Source: Lucinisca nassula (Eukaryota > Mollusca > Bivalvia > Lucinida > Lucinidae). Taken from it: 64,000 nucleotides of DNA. The stretch is taken from NCBI GenBank assembly GCA_963580285.1, contig OY757011.1, positions 103,798,507 through 103,862,506 on the forward strand, in the 5' to 3' direction. Numbering within the stretch: position 1 is the first letter of the stretch; the number at the start of each line of letters is the position of its first letter. The notes below the pieces were generated by a model. It did not search any database, had not been told where the DNA came from, and worked only from the letters and a program-made list of their open reading frames with translations. Below are positions 53,556-63,552 of the stretch, piece by piece. The position numbers and the translations under genes are program-made.

Positions 53556-54989
53556 TAGTGATGTGCGATATTATCGGTTTATCGTGATACAGTTCAGAAA
53601 AAAATCATATCACAATACGGTCCGCCAATACCGATATTTTCGATATTTTCTTTTTTTATCCATTTTTCATATTTTCTTTCATAAGTGATCGATAAATATA
53701 GCCCAGTGTAAACAGAACTATTCCCGGGGCTAAATTTAGTAATTTTAATCGATTCCCACCCTTTATATATAAGCCGGTCTGTGTCTTCAGTCACCACTGA
53801 GGGCTACATAATATTATGTAATGAAATGATAGTCCTCAATAATCAAGAATAGATGCCTTTAAATACGGTAAAACTAGACCAGTAAGTAAATCGCAATAAT
53901 TGCTGCAATGTCAATTCAGAGACAAACCATCTGTCTATTTATTACGGTTCAAGAATGACACTATTGTTAATCCCGGTCATAAAATTGCCACCCTGCGGTG
54001 CGTGTCGATAAGGTGTGAAAATATGGTCAAGTTATGTCTCTAATTGGCGTTTATCCTCCAATCATAAAATTTAATCCACAATCAATGTGAAAATGATTAA
54101 ATCGCTCCCCAGACAATTAGCTACATCTAACGGTAGATGTTTGCATAAAAAACGGACTTTTCTACGATCTCATGAATGGTTATGTTTTGGCGCCAAATAG
54201 CAGACGATGGGCGGGAAAAGTCGAACGCTGTTGTTGGTTATTGACATGAAGCTTCTGGGGATAATTCGGGAGCTGTGCAAAGCGCTGGTTTTCTATCCAC
54301 CCCTATTCACAACCGTTTAGCTATCAAGAAAAGCTTTTTACCTGTTCCAAACATTTATTTTATGAAAGAAATACACACAATTACATTAAACACGTGTGGA
54401 GGTGCTAGCGTCGGATGACGTCACTTACCGATCGCATGCAGAAAAACGGTAGCGGTGGTTTGTGGGCAGCAATTTATATCAATTAAAAAATCACCGATCG
54501 GCTTTTTCCTTATGTCTGGTCTTCGCTGGACATTGCCAGAAAAAAGCCTGCAGTCCATGGCGTAATCGAGTGAAAACCAAAACAAACTTTACCATGGCCA
54601 ACTGCCAAGTCGTTGAAAATCAAAAAGGAAAAGCCGATATCTAGCAACAGTTCAGGTTGCAAAAGATGACAGTCACAAATAAAGTGACTGAGGCCATCAA
54701 TCTAATACAACATTTAATAGCATTTTCAGATAGTATCTTTATTTCCCTCGCAGTAGATACTGAAACACATCATAACACTGGGACAATTCTTTTAAGTACC
54801 TTTGTTTTGTAAGTAGGTTAAATGATATTTACCCATGAAAACTCCCTTCTCTTTTACATATATATTGTGGTTTTCCAATTACCAGTGTGTTTCAGATTGC
54901 TACATAATATATCGTGATACGTATCGTGATACGCAGTAACCATATCGCAATATATCGTGATACGAAAATTCTGACAATACCCATCCCTA
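53556..54989. mobile_element. 1434 bp hAT-like non-autonomous transposon with 8 bp target duplication
   Basis: GGAGTTGT occurs immediately on both sides (53548-53555 and 54990-54997), and removing the element restores a normal SINE-A. The ends TAGTGATGTGCGATATTATC and CCCATCCCTA are short imperfect inverted repeats (TAGNGATG). The subterminal regions are rich in ATCGTGATACG. The 8 bp duplication and TAGNGATGNG ends fit hAT elements. The interior, about 53865-54565, is an inverted copy of the 27533-28215 core. No transposase ORF is found. Confidence 0.88.
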
Positions 54990-54997
54990 GGAGTTGT

Positions 54998-55120
54998 ACT
55001 GGTTAACAGCTTACGTATAAGCCTGCCCTGGAAAAGGTTGGATAGGTAAAACGACGGGCTCAAAAATGCCCTAAATAATGTTGACTGGGCTGTTAAACTC
55101 CAATACAAACAAACAAACAA
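54998..55120 (+). mobile_element. SINE-A, 3' half, split by the hAT-like element
   Basis: ACTGGTTAACAGCTTACGTA, TGTTGACTGGGCTGTTAAAC and the tail CAAACAAACAAACAAA complete the SINE begun at 53412. Confidence 0.88.
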
Positions 55121-55149
55121 AAATGAATGACCTTTAAGCAAACAGTGCA

Positions 55150-55600
55150 GACCCACCACATTGAGGTGATTCTAATGAGTATATACAACATACATTTTCA
55201 AGGTAAAAGAAGAAAATTTCCCGGAATTATCCCTCATTATTTCTTACCTGGAGCTGTTGATTTCTAATCAGTCATGGTAAATCAGTGTTCATGTCATTGA
55301 CAGTCTCCATGACGATAACAGACCCATTTCACATAGTGCATTCTTTCATTTCTCCAGAATGGCTACTTTTCTGATGAAAATTTGTGACACTTTTCTTATT
55401 TATACTCCGTAAGTTGTGATTGCTCGTTAGAACCGCCTCAATGAGGCGGTTCTAACGAGTTCCCACAACATAATTATGTCTTAGTGCAAAAATTAGCAAA
55501 ATAATATATACCCCTGTAAACCCCATTTTTTCCTATATAAAATATGGTTTAAAGGGGCTTTCATTTCACGGACTTGTAAACAGGTTGCTATGACAATCAG
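55150..55600. repeat. Composite palindromic repeat, copy 2 of the local duplication
   Basis: It aligns to 52785-53410 without the SINE. It then continues through the complete hairpin GCTCGTTAGAACCGCCTCAA...GAGGCGGTTCTAACGAG and ACCCCATTTTTTCC, as in 15660-15960. Confidence 0.8.
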
Positions 55601-55635
55601 GGGATCAGCTTGCCTCACAGTTCCATTTACAAAGG

Positions 55636-56165
55636 CGGATTGAAGGAGGTGTTCTTTTTAAGTCCTATTCTCAGACTATATAGGGCCGTGTACCCAAGGA
55701 CTGGTCTCATTTGGTCAGTTTATATCAACAAGGTAGCACTCTAAAGTTAAAAAGACAAGATGCTTTTGCAAAATGGACAAAATTGGTGAAAGAGCAGTGA
55801 TCCAATATTTGCATAAAAAAGGTTTAACACCTAAGGATATCCATAATGATAGGGAAAGATGACCCTTCATATAGAGAAAAGGTGGTTGGCGGAATTTAAG
55901 CCGGGCAGACAGAGCCTTGTGGATGACCCCTATCCTGGAAGGCCTGTCAATGTTGCAACCTCAGAAATGGTCAGTAAAGTTCATGATATTGTTATGAGTG
56001 ACAGACGAGTCACAGAAAGATATATTGCCAGTAGACTTGGCATTTCACAGGAAAGAGTACATTCCATTCTGACAGAGGATCTTGCAATGAGAAAGCTTTT
56101 GGCCCAATGGGTACCAAGACTTCTGACAGTTGATCAGAAGCACACCAGGCGCACATTATCACATT
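55636..56165 (+). pseudogene. mariner transposase, 5' fragment (degraded)
   Basis: After a mariner 5' region, an ATG at about 55773 opens MDKIGERAVIQYLHKKGLT. A short deletion and frameshift follow, then RWLAEFKPGRQSLVDDPYPG, RPVNVATSEMVSKVHDIV, RRVTERYIASRLGIS, VHSIL and LAQWVPRLLT. These are the DNA-binding domain and linker (WVPRLLT) of mariner (ITm-D,D34D) transposase. The catalytic domain is missing, as is the left terminal repeat. It is the closest relative of the copy at 56751-58347. Confidence 0.9.
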
Positions 56166-56520
56166 CAAAGTATCAATCATCAGTGTTTTTTAAAAATAGG
56201 GGCCCAGTGTCAAAGCTATCAATCACCAACATGGTTTATACTGTAACAACTGGGGCCCAGTAGCTATCAATCACCAACATGGTCGTATTACTATAAAAAC
56301 TGGGCCCAGCTGTTCAAATTATCAATCATCAACAGTGTTGTTTAACTATAGGAGCCCATTGTCAAAGCTATCAATCACCAACATGACCATACAGCTATCA
56401 GAGACCAGTTGTGCAAAGCTATCAATCACCAAGATGGTTGTTTAGCTATTAGAGCCCAGTTCCAAAGCTATCAATCGCCAACATGGCTGAATCAATCACC
56501 AACCAGGGACCAGTTGTTCA
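56166..56520 (+). repeat. ~55 bp tandem repeat
   Basis: Six or seven variable units contain AAAGCTATCAATCACCAACA, TGGTTGTTTAGCTATTAG and GGGCCCAGT. It starts at the break point of the mariner fragment. Confidence 0.75.
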
Positions 56521-56705
56521 AAGCTTACAAAGTGATTAGTTAGAGAAATGTCAGAAGTTCAGTATCACTGAATGGAAAAATATTTTTGCTGAAAATAAAT
56601 GTACAAAAGCAACTCACATTTTTTTCAACCAAAATGCCAGTTTTGTGCTTCTAGAACAAAGCACACTTTTTGTTAACCTAACACAGTGTTGACTATTTGG
56701 GCCCA
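56521..56705. mobile_element. Diverged palindromic MITE (GGGCCAGTTGTT family)
   Basis: GGGACCAGTTGTTCAAAGCT on the left and TGTTGACTATTTGGGCCCAG on the right form inverted ends. The TTTTTGCTGAAAA hairpin remains recognisable. Confidence 0.6.
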
Positions 56706-56750
56706 GTGTTTTTTTTTTTTAGATCCAAGCAAAACTATTACGAAAAGATA

Positions 56751-58347
56751 CGAGGGCTGATTGATATGTTCTGAGTCTCATATACAGTCGAACTTTGATG
56801 GCTCGAACCCCATTGGGGCCATGAAAAATGGTTCGAGACAGCGGCAGTTCGAGCCATGAGGGTTACTATTAGTACCATACCAGTACTCATAATTAAGATA
56901 ACTGTGGGATATCTGTTCGGTGTTCTACATTAATCATGTATGTTGTGTGTACTCATTAGAATCGCCTCATCGAGGCGATTCTAACGAATACAAACAACAT
57001 ATATTTGCAAGATAAAAGATGAAAACCTCCCTACATTATCCCTATATGGTATTTGGAGGAATTCCCTTCGGACTCAAGAACGGGTTCGACTCATCCATGG
57101 TAAACGAGCCATCGGGGTTCGAGCCATTGAAGTTCTACTGTAATAGGATTTGAATTTTGTCAGACATGTATTATTTGTCAACATAATCCCCTTCAGTATT
57201 TATACACTTTTGCCAGCAGTGTTTAAGGGCCTCAATGCCACTTTTATAGACCTCCTTTTCTTGGCTGTTTAGAAAGTCATCCACTGCATGTATGTCATCA
57301 TCATCAGACTGAATTTTCAGTTTTGGAAATAAATGGAAGTCTGATAGAGGGAGATCAAGTGAATGAGGCGGATGCTCAATTTAAAGCCATGATCATGAAT
57401 GGCAGCCATAGCAATGACAGACTTGTGAACAGGAGCATTGCCCTGATGGAACAACACACCCTTAGTGAGCTTTCCACGGCACTTAAGTTTAATATTTTCC
57501 CGTAACTCGTCAGAAGTGAAACATAGTATGTGTCATTGATTGTTTGTCCCTTTTGGAGATAATCTATTGGCAGAATACCATCTACATCACAGAAAACCGA
57601 GGCCAAAACCTTCCCAGCTGATGGGACAGGCTTTGCCTTCTTTGGTGGGGGTGAGCCAGGGTGCTTCCATTGTTTTGATTGTTGTTTGGGGTAAAATGGA
57701 CCATAGTGTCAAATCTCTGAAGAAAGTTGGCAGGATCTTCTTAAAAAGGTTGAGATTAGCACGCGATAATGTGTGCCTGATGTGCTTCTGATCAACTATC
57801 AGAAGTCTTGGTACCCATCGGGCCGAAAGCTTCCTCATTGCAAGATCCTATCAGAATGGAATGTACTCTGTCCTGTGAAATGCCAACTCTACTGGCTGTA
57901 TATATTTCGGTGACTCGTCTGCCGGTCGTCACAATATTATGGACTTTATTGACCATTTCTGGGGTTGCAGCATTGACATGCCTTCCAGGATGGGGGTCAT
58001 CCACAAAGCTCTCTGTGCCATGCTTAAATTCCATCACCTACCTTTTCTCTTTAGCATATGAAGGGGCATCTTTCCCTATTGTTCCTACCATATCATTATG
58101 GATATCCTTAAGTGTTAAACCTTTTTTTATGCAAATATTGACTCACTGCTCTTTCACCGATTTTGTCCATTTTGCAAAAGCTCCTTGTCTTATTTACTTG
58201 AGAGTACTACCTCATTGATATAAACTGACCAAATGAGACCAGTCCTTGGGTACACAACCCTATATAGTCAGAGAATAGCAGGACTAAAAAGAACATTCCT
58301 GCATACCTCCTTCAATACGAGGTTCACAACATATCAATCGGCCCTCG
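56751..58347 (-). mobile_element. mariner transposon, near full length, inactivated and carrying a nested MITE
   Basis: The terminal repeats CGAGGGCTGATTGATATGTT and AACATATCAATCGGCCCTCG are bordered by TA at 56749-56750 and 58348-58349. The minus strand encodes a degraded mariner transposase. It starts at MDKIGERAVSQYLHK near 58174, then has RRVTEIYTASRVGIS, RWVPRLLIVDQKH, the PGSPP-like APWLTPTKEGKA region, FCDVDGILPIDYLQKGQTIN with the first catalytic Asp context, and a remnant of the HQDNAP block. Several frameshifts and stops (including an A-run slip after codon 16) make it non-functional. Typical mariner transposase is about 345 residues. Confidence 0.9.
56785..57140. mobile_element. 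TA-flanked MITE nested in the mariner element
   Basis: The ends CAGTCGAACTTTGATGGCTC and GAGCCATTGAAGTTCTACTG are inverted repeats, bordered by TA at 56783-56784 and 57141-57142. The interior has a palindrome of TTAGAATCGCCTCATCGAGG, the same centre as the GTGGGTGCTCGTTAG family. The mariner end and coding region resume on each side. Confidence 0.88.
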
Positions 58348-58374
58348 TAGAACAACTGTCACAAATGGCCATAC

Positions 58375-58500
58375 AAGTATAGGATTATACAGAAAAATCA
58401 CCATAAAAGTCTATACATTTTTGGGATTCATCTTTTGTTACCGGTATATCCAAAACCATGTTTTAATGAATATTGTTATAAAGAGGTTGTGGTGTATAAT
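58375..58500. mobile_element. Palindromic MITE fragment (TATAACATGG family)
   Basis: AAGTATAGGATTATACAGAA, CATTTTTGGGATTCATC and TTATAAAGAGGTTGTGGTG match parts of 2480-2700. Confidence 0.6.
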
Positions 58501-58659
58501 TGTAACTATTTTTCATAGGAAATACTGCTTGACATTATTTTTGAATTGTCTGCTGTAGTAGATGATTCACATGAATTAATTGTCAAGCCTTATTTTCTAT
58601 GAAAACATTACAAAAACTTGCCTATACAAATGCGTTATAAACGTTACCACCGAATAAAC

Positions 58660-59220
58660 AAAAATTTTAAGATGAAAAATTGTGATTTTTTTTCTTATTT
58701 CTACTCAAAATATATATTGTGGGTACTCGTTAGAACCACCTCTTTAAGCAGTGCTAACGATTCCCCATAATCTATATTTTAGAGCAGAAATAAGATAAGA
58801 GCTGTCACTACAGGTGACCAATGCCCCCGTGGGAGCCAATTTTTGAGTTTTTGCAAAATTTCAAGGGGAGATTATTCAGCCAAAAATGACAACAGAGTTA
58901 TGGCCCTTGGTCGGAATGTACCCCTTGTGATGTTGAATAAGTGTGTGAAGTTTCATGGGGCTAGGTCAAATACTTCTGAAATTATGATTAAGGTTAAAGT
59001 TTTTGTGATAGACAGGACAGACAAAAAAACAAACAGACAGCGGACGGACAGACAGACAAACAAACAAACAGACAGGGCAAATACTATATGCACCCCCCCC
59101 CCCCGAATCAAAGATTCTCGTGGGGGCATAAAAAAGAAAGTTTATCCCTGTAAACCCCAGTTTTGTGATATAAAATGGGCTTTAATGGGGACAGAATTAT
59201 AAAGGTGTGTTTTCATGATG
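58660..59220. mobile_element. Palindromic MITE (GTGGGTACTCGTTAGAACC family) split by a helentron-like element
   Basis: The left hairpin TGTGGGTACTCGTTAGAACC and the eroded centre TTTAAGCAG lead to GAGCAGAAATAAGATAAGA. After 59130 the usual GTTTATCCCTGTAAACCCCA segment resumes. Confidence 0.65.
58808..59130 (-). mobile_element. Short helentron-like element, minus orientation
   Basis: Read on the minus strand, it has TGCCCCCACGAGAATCTTTG with an inverted GTGCATATAG region, then a GTCTGTCTGTCCGTCC-type microsatellite and one core unit with CCATGAAACTTCACACAC. It ends with the hairpin GTCACCTGTAGTGAC and AGCTCTT. A 119-codon open frame on the plus strand is not a gene. Confidence 0.65.
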
Positions 59221-59284
59221 ATGATAAAAAATGACTACATGTATTTTAGCTAGAATCTTCTGTGGTGCTTTAACGGTTTTGTTT

Positions 59285-59587
59285 GTTTGTTTGTATTGGA
59301 GTTTAACGACCCATTCAACACTCTATAGGTCACTTTTGAGTGGGTCAGTTTACCTATCCACACTTTTCCTGGGCAGGCTTATTTGTAAGTGGTTAACCAG
59401 TACAGTGCATATTCTTTCGCCAGAAACTGGCAACTGCCCTTCTTGAATCAGCAGAAGGGAGAGAATGACCGTAGAAAAAATTTCATGATCAATCTCCACA
59501 AAAGAATGTTGCCGACCCCGGCAGGTATCGAACCTGCATCCTCCTGATCACCAGTCGGAGGCGCATCCGACTGAACTAACGCAGCCG
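59285..59587 (-). mobile_element. SINE-A, minus orientation, with ~22 bp target duplication
   Basis: GTGGTGCTTTAACGGTTTTG at the left and GTGGTGCTTAAACGGTTTTG at the right (about 59262-59284 and 59588-59610) flank it. Read on the minus strand, the tRNA-like head is GGCTGCGTTAGTTCAGTCGG and the B box AGGTTCGATACCTGCC. Confidence 0.85.
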
Positions 59588-59791
59588 GTGGTGCTTAAAC
59601 GGTTTTGTTTTGAAAATTTACATCCGGTTTTCTTTTTTGGCTTGATATCCACTGTTTCTTTCTCTTAAAAACCATAATTATTTTTACCACTAATGATATT
59701 ATAATTGTCTTACTATTTATTTTGTAAGGAAAGACTTGAATTGTTTGCGACAAGCTTCACAAAGCTATACGTCAGTAATAGGCCCTGTTAA

Positions 59792-60012
59792 CCCATTTAG
59801 TACCGGAAACCCCAAAGCGGGTACCAGGGCAAACAGTGCCGGCCCAGATCTGACGCCACAGAACGAGGCGTCTGATCAGGGCCTTCACTGTTTGCAAAAA
59901 GTTCAGCCATTTTCTAAATAAATTTTGAAGAAAACACAACCTGACACCCCTAAATTTTGAAATGGACCTGAGCTATATATTAGGTGGAAGATTCCATCCA
60001 GTACATAAAGGG
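59792..60012. mobile_element. TTAA-flanked hairpin MITE (CCC..GGG ends)
   Basis: It is bordered by TTAA at 59788-59791 and 60013-60016. The ends are CCCATTTAGTACCGGAAAC and TCCAGTACATAAAGGG. The hairpin GGCAAACAGTGCCGGCCC to GGGCCTTCACTGTTTGC surrounds CGCCACAGAACGAGGCG. 221 bp. Confidence 0.85.
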
Positions 60013-60016
60013 TTAA

Positions 60017-60270
60017 AGATTATTCATTCTTCTTTTATCCTATCCTTTTATAATCCGTTTTCAATGACAGCCTTCAGTCTTTATTAAGCTGTTTACAATT
60101 AAAAAATAACTATAATTTAATATTACATATTAGAGAGTTATTTGTTCAATAAGTATTACTTGTGTTAGAATATAAACTGTTATAAACTTCTATATAGTTC
60201 CTTTAATTAAAATTTCTACTGTTTGAGGATACAGCAAGAAGTTGGAAAGAAAAAAGTGTATGTATGGATA
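60017..60270. other. AT-rich sequence, nothing recognised
   Basis: There is no repeat end, exon or RNA signal I can support. Base composition is strongly AT-rich. Confidence 0.4.
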
Positions 60271-60272
60271 TA

Positions 60273-60707
60273 CAGTCAACCCTCTTTATACTGACATTCG
60301 TTATAACGGCAAAACTCGTTATAACGGCAATTTGAATGGAATGACTACTTAGCTAAAGGCATAGCTTCGGTTCAGATCGGCGAGGGCTTCCCTCGGGTTG
60401 GACATGAACAAATCGAGTCCATAGTCATGAAAGGGTCTTGTAATCTAATACTCCAAGAAACAAATGTTATAGATATTTGTTAGAATCGCCTTGGTGAGGT
60501 GATTCTATCAAATATCTTTAACATTTGTTTCTTGGTCACCAAGGCGATTGTAAGAAATATCTAAAACATTTGCTTCTTAGAGTACAAATGGGGAAACGGC
60601 CTTTTATTACCTATCTTAGTCCTAACTAGGATTCTTTATAACGGCAAATTCTTTATAACGGCACAATAATAGGGAACGAATACTTTCGTTATAATGCGGG
60701 TCCTCTG
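60273..60707. mobile_element. TA-flanked MITE (GTTATAACG family)
   Basis: The ends CAGTCAACCCTCTTTATACT and GTTATAATGCGGGTCCTCTG are bordered by TA at 60271-60272 and 60708-60709. Repeated GTTATAACGGCAAA and a long palindrome around GAATCGCCTTGGTGAGGTGA are shared with 2938-3311. Confidence 0.8.
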
Positions 60708-60734
60708 TATAATGCATTTCAAAATGATATGTCG

Positions 60735-61020
60735 AGTACCGTATTTACCGTAAGTATTCGGACACCTAAACTCATTACCATACTTGCTCTACAATTTGAA
60801 CAAGTACAATTTACTACCCAAACTTGTGTATGGAGGTGGCTGAATGAATGGCAAACAGTGTAGACCCTGATGAGATGCTGCATTCTGCTTTCTACCCAAT
60901 GTTGTGTCTGGAGGTGGCTGAATGAGTGGCAAACAGTGTAGACCCTGGTGAGATGCCGCAGAATGCGGTGTCTCATCAGAATCTACACTGCGCTCAGGCC
61001 TGTCTGAATACATAAAGTAA
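60735..61020. mobile_element. Hairpin MITE with duplicated half
   Basis: The unit GGAGGTGGCTGAATGA...GGCAAACAGTGTAGACCCTG occurs twice in tandem (about 60833 and 60912). The hairpin then closes with ATCAGAATCTACACTG. The left TTACCGTAAGTATTCGGACA and right CTGTCTGAATACAT are inverted ends. Confidence 0.7.
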
Positions 61021-61129
61021 ATGTGGTGAAGAAAGCTGAATTAAGGAGTCTGAATGATAAATTGTGATCCCTGAATTTTTCCAAGTGATAAATATTCTTC
61101 AGATTGGTAGTTGCTTCCATGAAATTTAT

Positions 61130-61380
61130 CCCTCATCATGCTGAAATTGGATATATTCTTTTTTGAAAACAGTATAGATCTACATCAGCTGGTTTCTCAG
61201 AAACCAGCTGACCGATCCAGATCAGCTGGCTACTGGGAAGCCAGCTGATCAGTATCTATACTGTTTTCAATTTTACTTCTGAATCCATGGCAAAAAATTG
61301 AAAACATGCAACATAAATGGCTGAAACTGGGGGAGGAGTGAAGTATATTGAGATATTCAGCATGGTGAGGAGCATTCTTT
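61130..61380. mobile_element. Hairpin repeat with repeated arms
   Basis: GAAAACAGTATAGATCTACA, a doubled CAGCTGGNTNCTNNGAANCC hairpin and ATCAGTATCTATACTGTTTT form a compound palindrome. It is similar to 10680-10760. Confidence 0.65.
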
Positions 61381-61389
61381 TCATAATGG

Positions 61390-61680
61390 CAGGCATTACG
61401 ATAACACACCCTTGCGACATTTTGCATTTTTCACATCTCCAAAATGGCTACTTTTTTGAAGAAAATCCGTGATATTTTTCTTATTTATACTGCAAACAAA
61501 GGTTGTGGATGCTCGTCAGAACTGCCTCATTGAGGCAGTTCTTACGAGTACCCACAACCTGTCTTGGAGCAGAAATAAGAAAAATAAGGTATACTCCCAT
61601 AAACCCCAGTTTTCTCTATATAAAGTGGGGTTTAGGGGGGTGTTCATTTCACGGACTCGTTCACGTGATGGGGACAGCTG
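61390..61680. mobile_element. Palindromic MITE (GTGGATGCTCGTCAGAAC family)
   Basis: The hairpin AAGGTTGTGGATGCTCGTCA to ACGAGTACCCACAACCT with centre GCCTCATTGAGGC is followed by ACCCCAGTTTTCTCTATATA. Close to 15660-15960. Confidence 0.75.
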
Positions 61681-61727
61681 AGTTTGTAGGGAGGAATAGT
61701 CTATTGAAAACCTGCTCCAGTATCTTT

Positions 61728-62330
61728 TTAACCCTTATAATGCTGAAAAAATTAATTTAGCCACAGCCATTTCTGATTATCAACCAATCAAATTACTTGA
61801 TATAATGTATTAATTCAGTTCACAAAACTTCCTGACAGACAGTGTAGATCCTGATCAGATGGCTTCTCAGGCATGATAACATGGATAAGGGTGAAGGTGT
61901 TTCTTTGCTTCTTACTGTAATGATCCTAAGTATTGGGACAGATAGGCCTAAGCAAACAGTGCAAACCCAGAAGGAGCAGTCTGATCAGGGTCTACACTGT
62001 TTGCCATTCTTCACCGTTTTGACTCCTTGCTGGATCATGAAACAAAGTTGTTAAAATTTTAGGAGAATTACAACAAGTGTCCTCAATGTGTCTGAATTTT
62101 TAGGATATTTACGGTATTCACTATACATGTATGCAGGTGTCCATTTATAAATTAGTGTGTGTCATTTTCATTACACAGGAAATGGCTGACCTTTTCCCAA
62201 ACACTGAAGGCCCGGATCAGATGCTTCCTGGCCCTGATCATAGGCTACATTCTGCTGCATCTCATCTGGGCCTGCACTGTTTTTCAATACCCCGCCCTTG
62301 GGATGCTCACCTAAAATGGGCTAAACCGAT
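61728..62330. mobile_element. Cluster of three hairpin MITEs
   Basis: Positions 61730-61895 are a TTAACCCTTATAATGCTGAA element with a truncated hairpin. Positions 61910-62120 carry the TTACTGTAATGATCCTAAGT left end and TTTTTAGGATATTTACGGTA right end, matching 3360-3600. Positions 62180-62330 hold the CCCGGATCAGATGCTTCCTG hairpin of the CCCATT family. Confidence 0.65.
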
Positions 62331-62885
62331 AGATTGTTTTTGTGATATTCCAATAAAAGGAAAATGTTCAACATAATTGTCAAAGATAGCATTGGGTCAT
62401 ATTTCAAAACAATAGTAATTGATACATACCGGGTACATTGATTTTGCTGAAATTGTTGAAAAGAGAAATTGATTTTTCCCCAGAATCTTTATTGATGACC
62501 ATTTTACCCCTGAATGCCTATAATGAGCCCTTCCATCTATTGTTTTAGATAAACCAATTATGTAAAACAGGGGTGCTTGGAAAAAAGTCTTTATGAGCAT
62601 TTTCCCATTGTTGGCTGTCACATCTTGAAATATACTGTTGTGATATACCTAGGTATGAAGTGTCCAAAGAACTAAATATTGTTAAAATGTTTTTGTCCCA
62701 CAGGACTAATTGGTTTGTTTGTCTATGCAAATGGCATTTTAGTTGGTCAATCTATAACCTTAGAATTCTGTAAAGTCATGACCATAGATTCATGATATAT
62801 AACAAGCATGTATGCTCGTAGTTTGATTGTTACAGATTTACTATGCACAAATGCGGTTTATTATGTTTTTCGGAGATAAAATGGT
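62331..62885. other. Unassigned sequence
   Basis: I see no gene, repeat end or RNA structure I can support. Confidence 0.35.
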
Positions 62886-62889
62886 TTAA

Positions 62890-63110
62890 GGGGAATGGGA
62901 ACACCTAGCATATTTTTCTGCCATTTTTTCATCAGGACTTTCGGTTTGCTTTTCTAAAAGCAATGTCTCACAAAAAAAGGAGTCTACTCTTAAAGAAAAG
63001 AACTTGCTCCTCAGGAGCAAATTCTTTCCTTCAAGAGTTGATCCTGTTGACATGGGATACAAAAAATACTGTTGAAGGAGTTGCCTCCCATGAAGGTGTT
63101 CCCATTCACC
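62890..63110. mobile_element. TTAA-flanked hairpin MITE (GGGGAATGGGAACACCT family)
   Basis: It is bordered by TTAA at 62886-62889 and 63111-63114. The ends GGGGAATGGGAACACCT and AGGTGTTCCCATTCACC are inverted. The hairpin around CTTGCTCCTCAGGAGCAAAT is central. Confidence 0.87.
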
Positions 63111-63114
63111 TTAA

Positions 63115-63540
63115 TTCCAAAAATAAAACTTATAGATTATATATATGCCCATGGTTCTATATAATCTGTACTTAATAAAAGTATTTGATTATATAAAAAA
63201 TTACATTTTTTTGGTAATTTTTGTCACTTTTGCTCTAAGCATGGTACGATAGAGTAGTCCAGTTTTCTATCTGCCCGTTTGTAAATCTGTCAACCGTTGA
63301 ACACATGTGCAACCCAAATGTTCAGCAAGTCCAGTTCTCAAGGAGCGACCTTTGGCGGAATTCTTGTTCTCTATTATCACACAGTTCTTTTATTTGGTTA
63401 CATCAAAGCTGTTGTGCTTAAAGTGATTGTTTTATAGCCCTGCAATAGTGTTATAAAGAGTTTGTGTACATGGACAATACTTTAAATACAGTTTTTAAAA
63501 GGAAATGGACTGGCCCAAATTGAGGTAAATACGTACATTG
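63115..63540. other. Unassigned sequence
   Basis: AT-rich, with a short TATATAATC inverted motif near 63135-63170. No gene recognised. Confidence 0.35.
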
Positions 63541-63552
63541 AATTAACCATTT

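Noticed and set aside
54462..54644. Small open frame within the hAT-like element, considered as a captured exon or transposase piece
   Set aside because: It has no recognisable domain, and the corresponding frame is not conserved in the other copy at 27.5 kb.
58843..59202. 119-codon open frame on the plus strand
   Set aside because: It is composed of a helentron-like core and a GACAGACAGACA microsatellite read in one frame, ending in MITE sequence.
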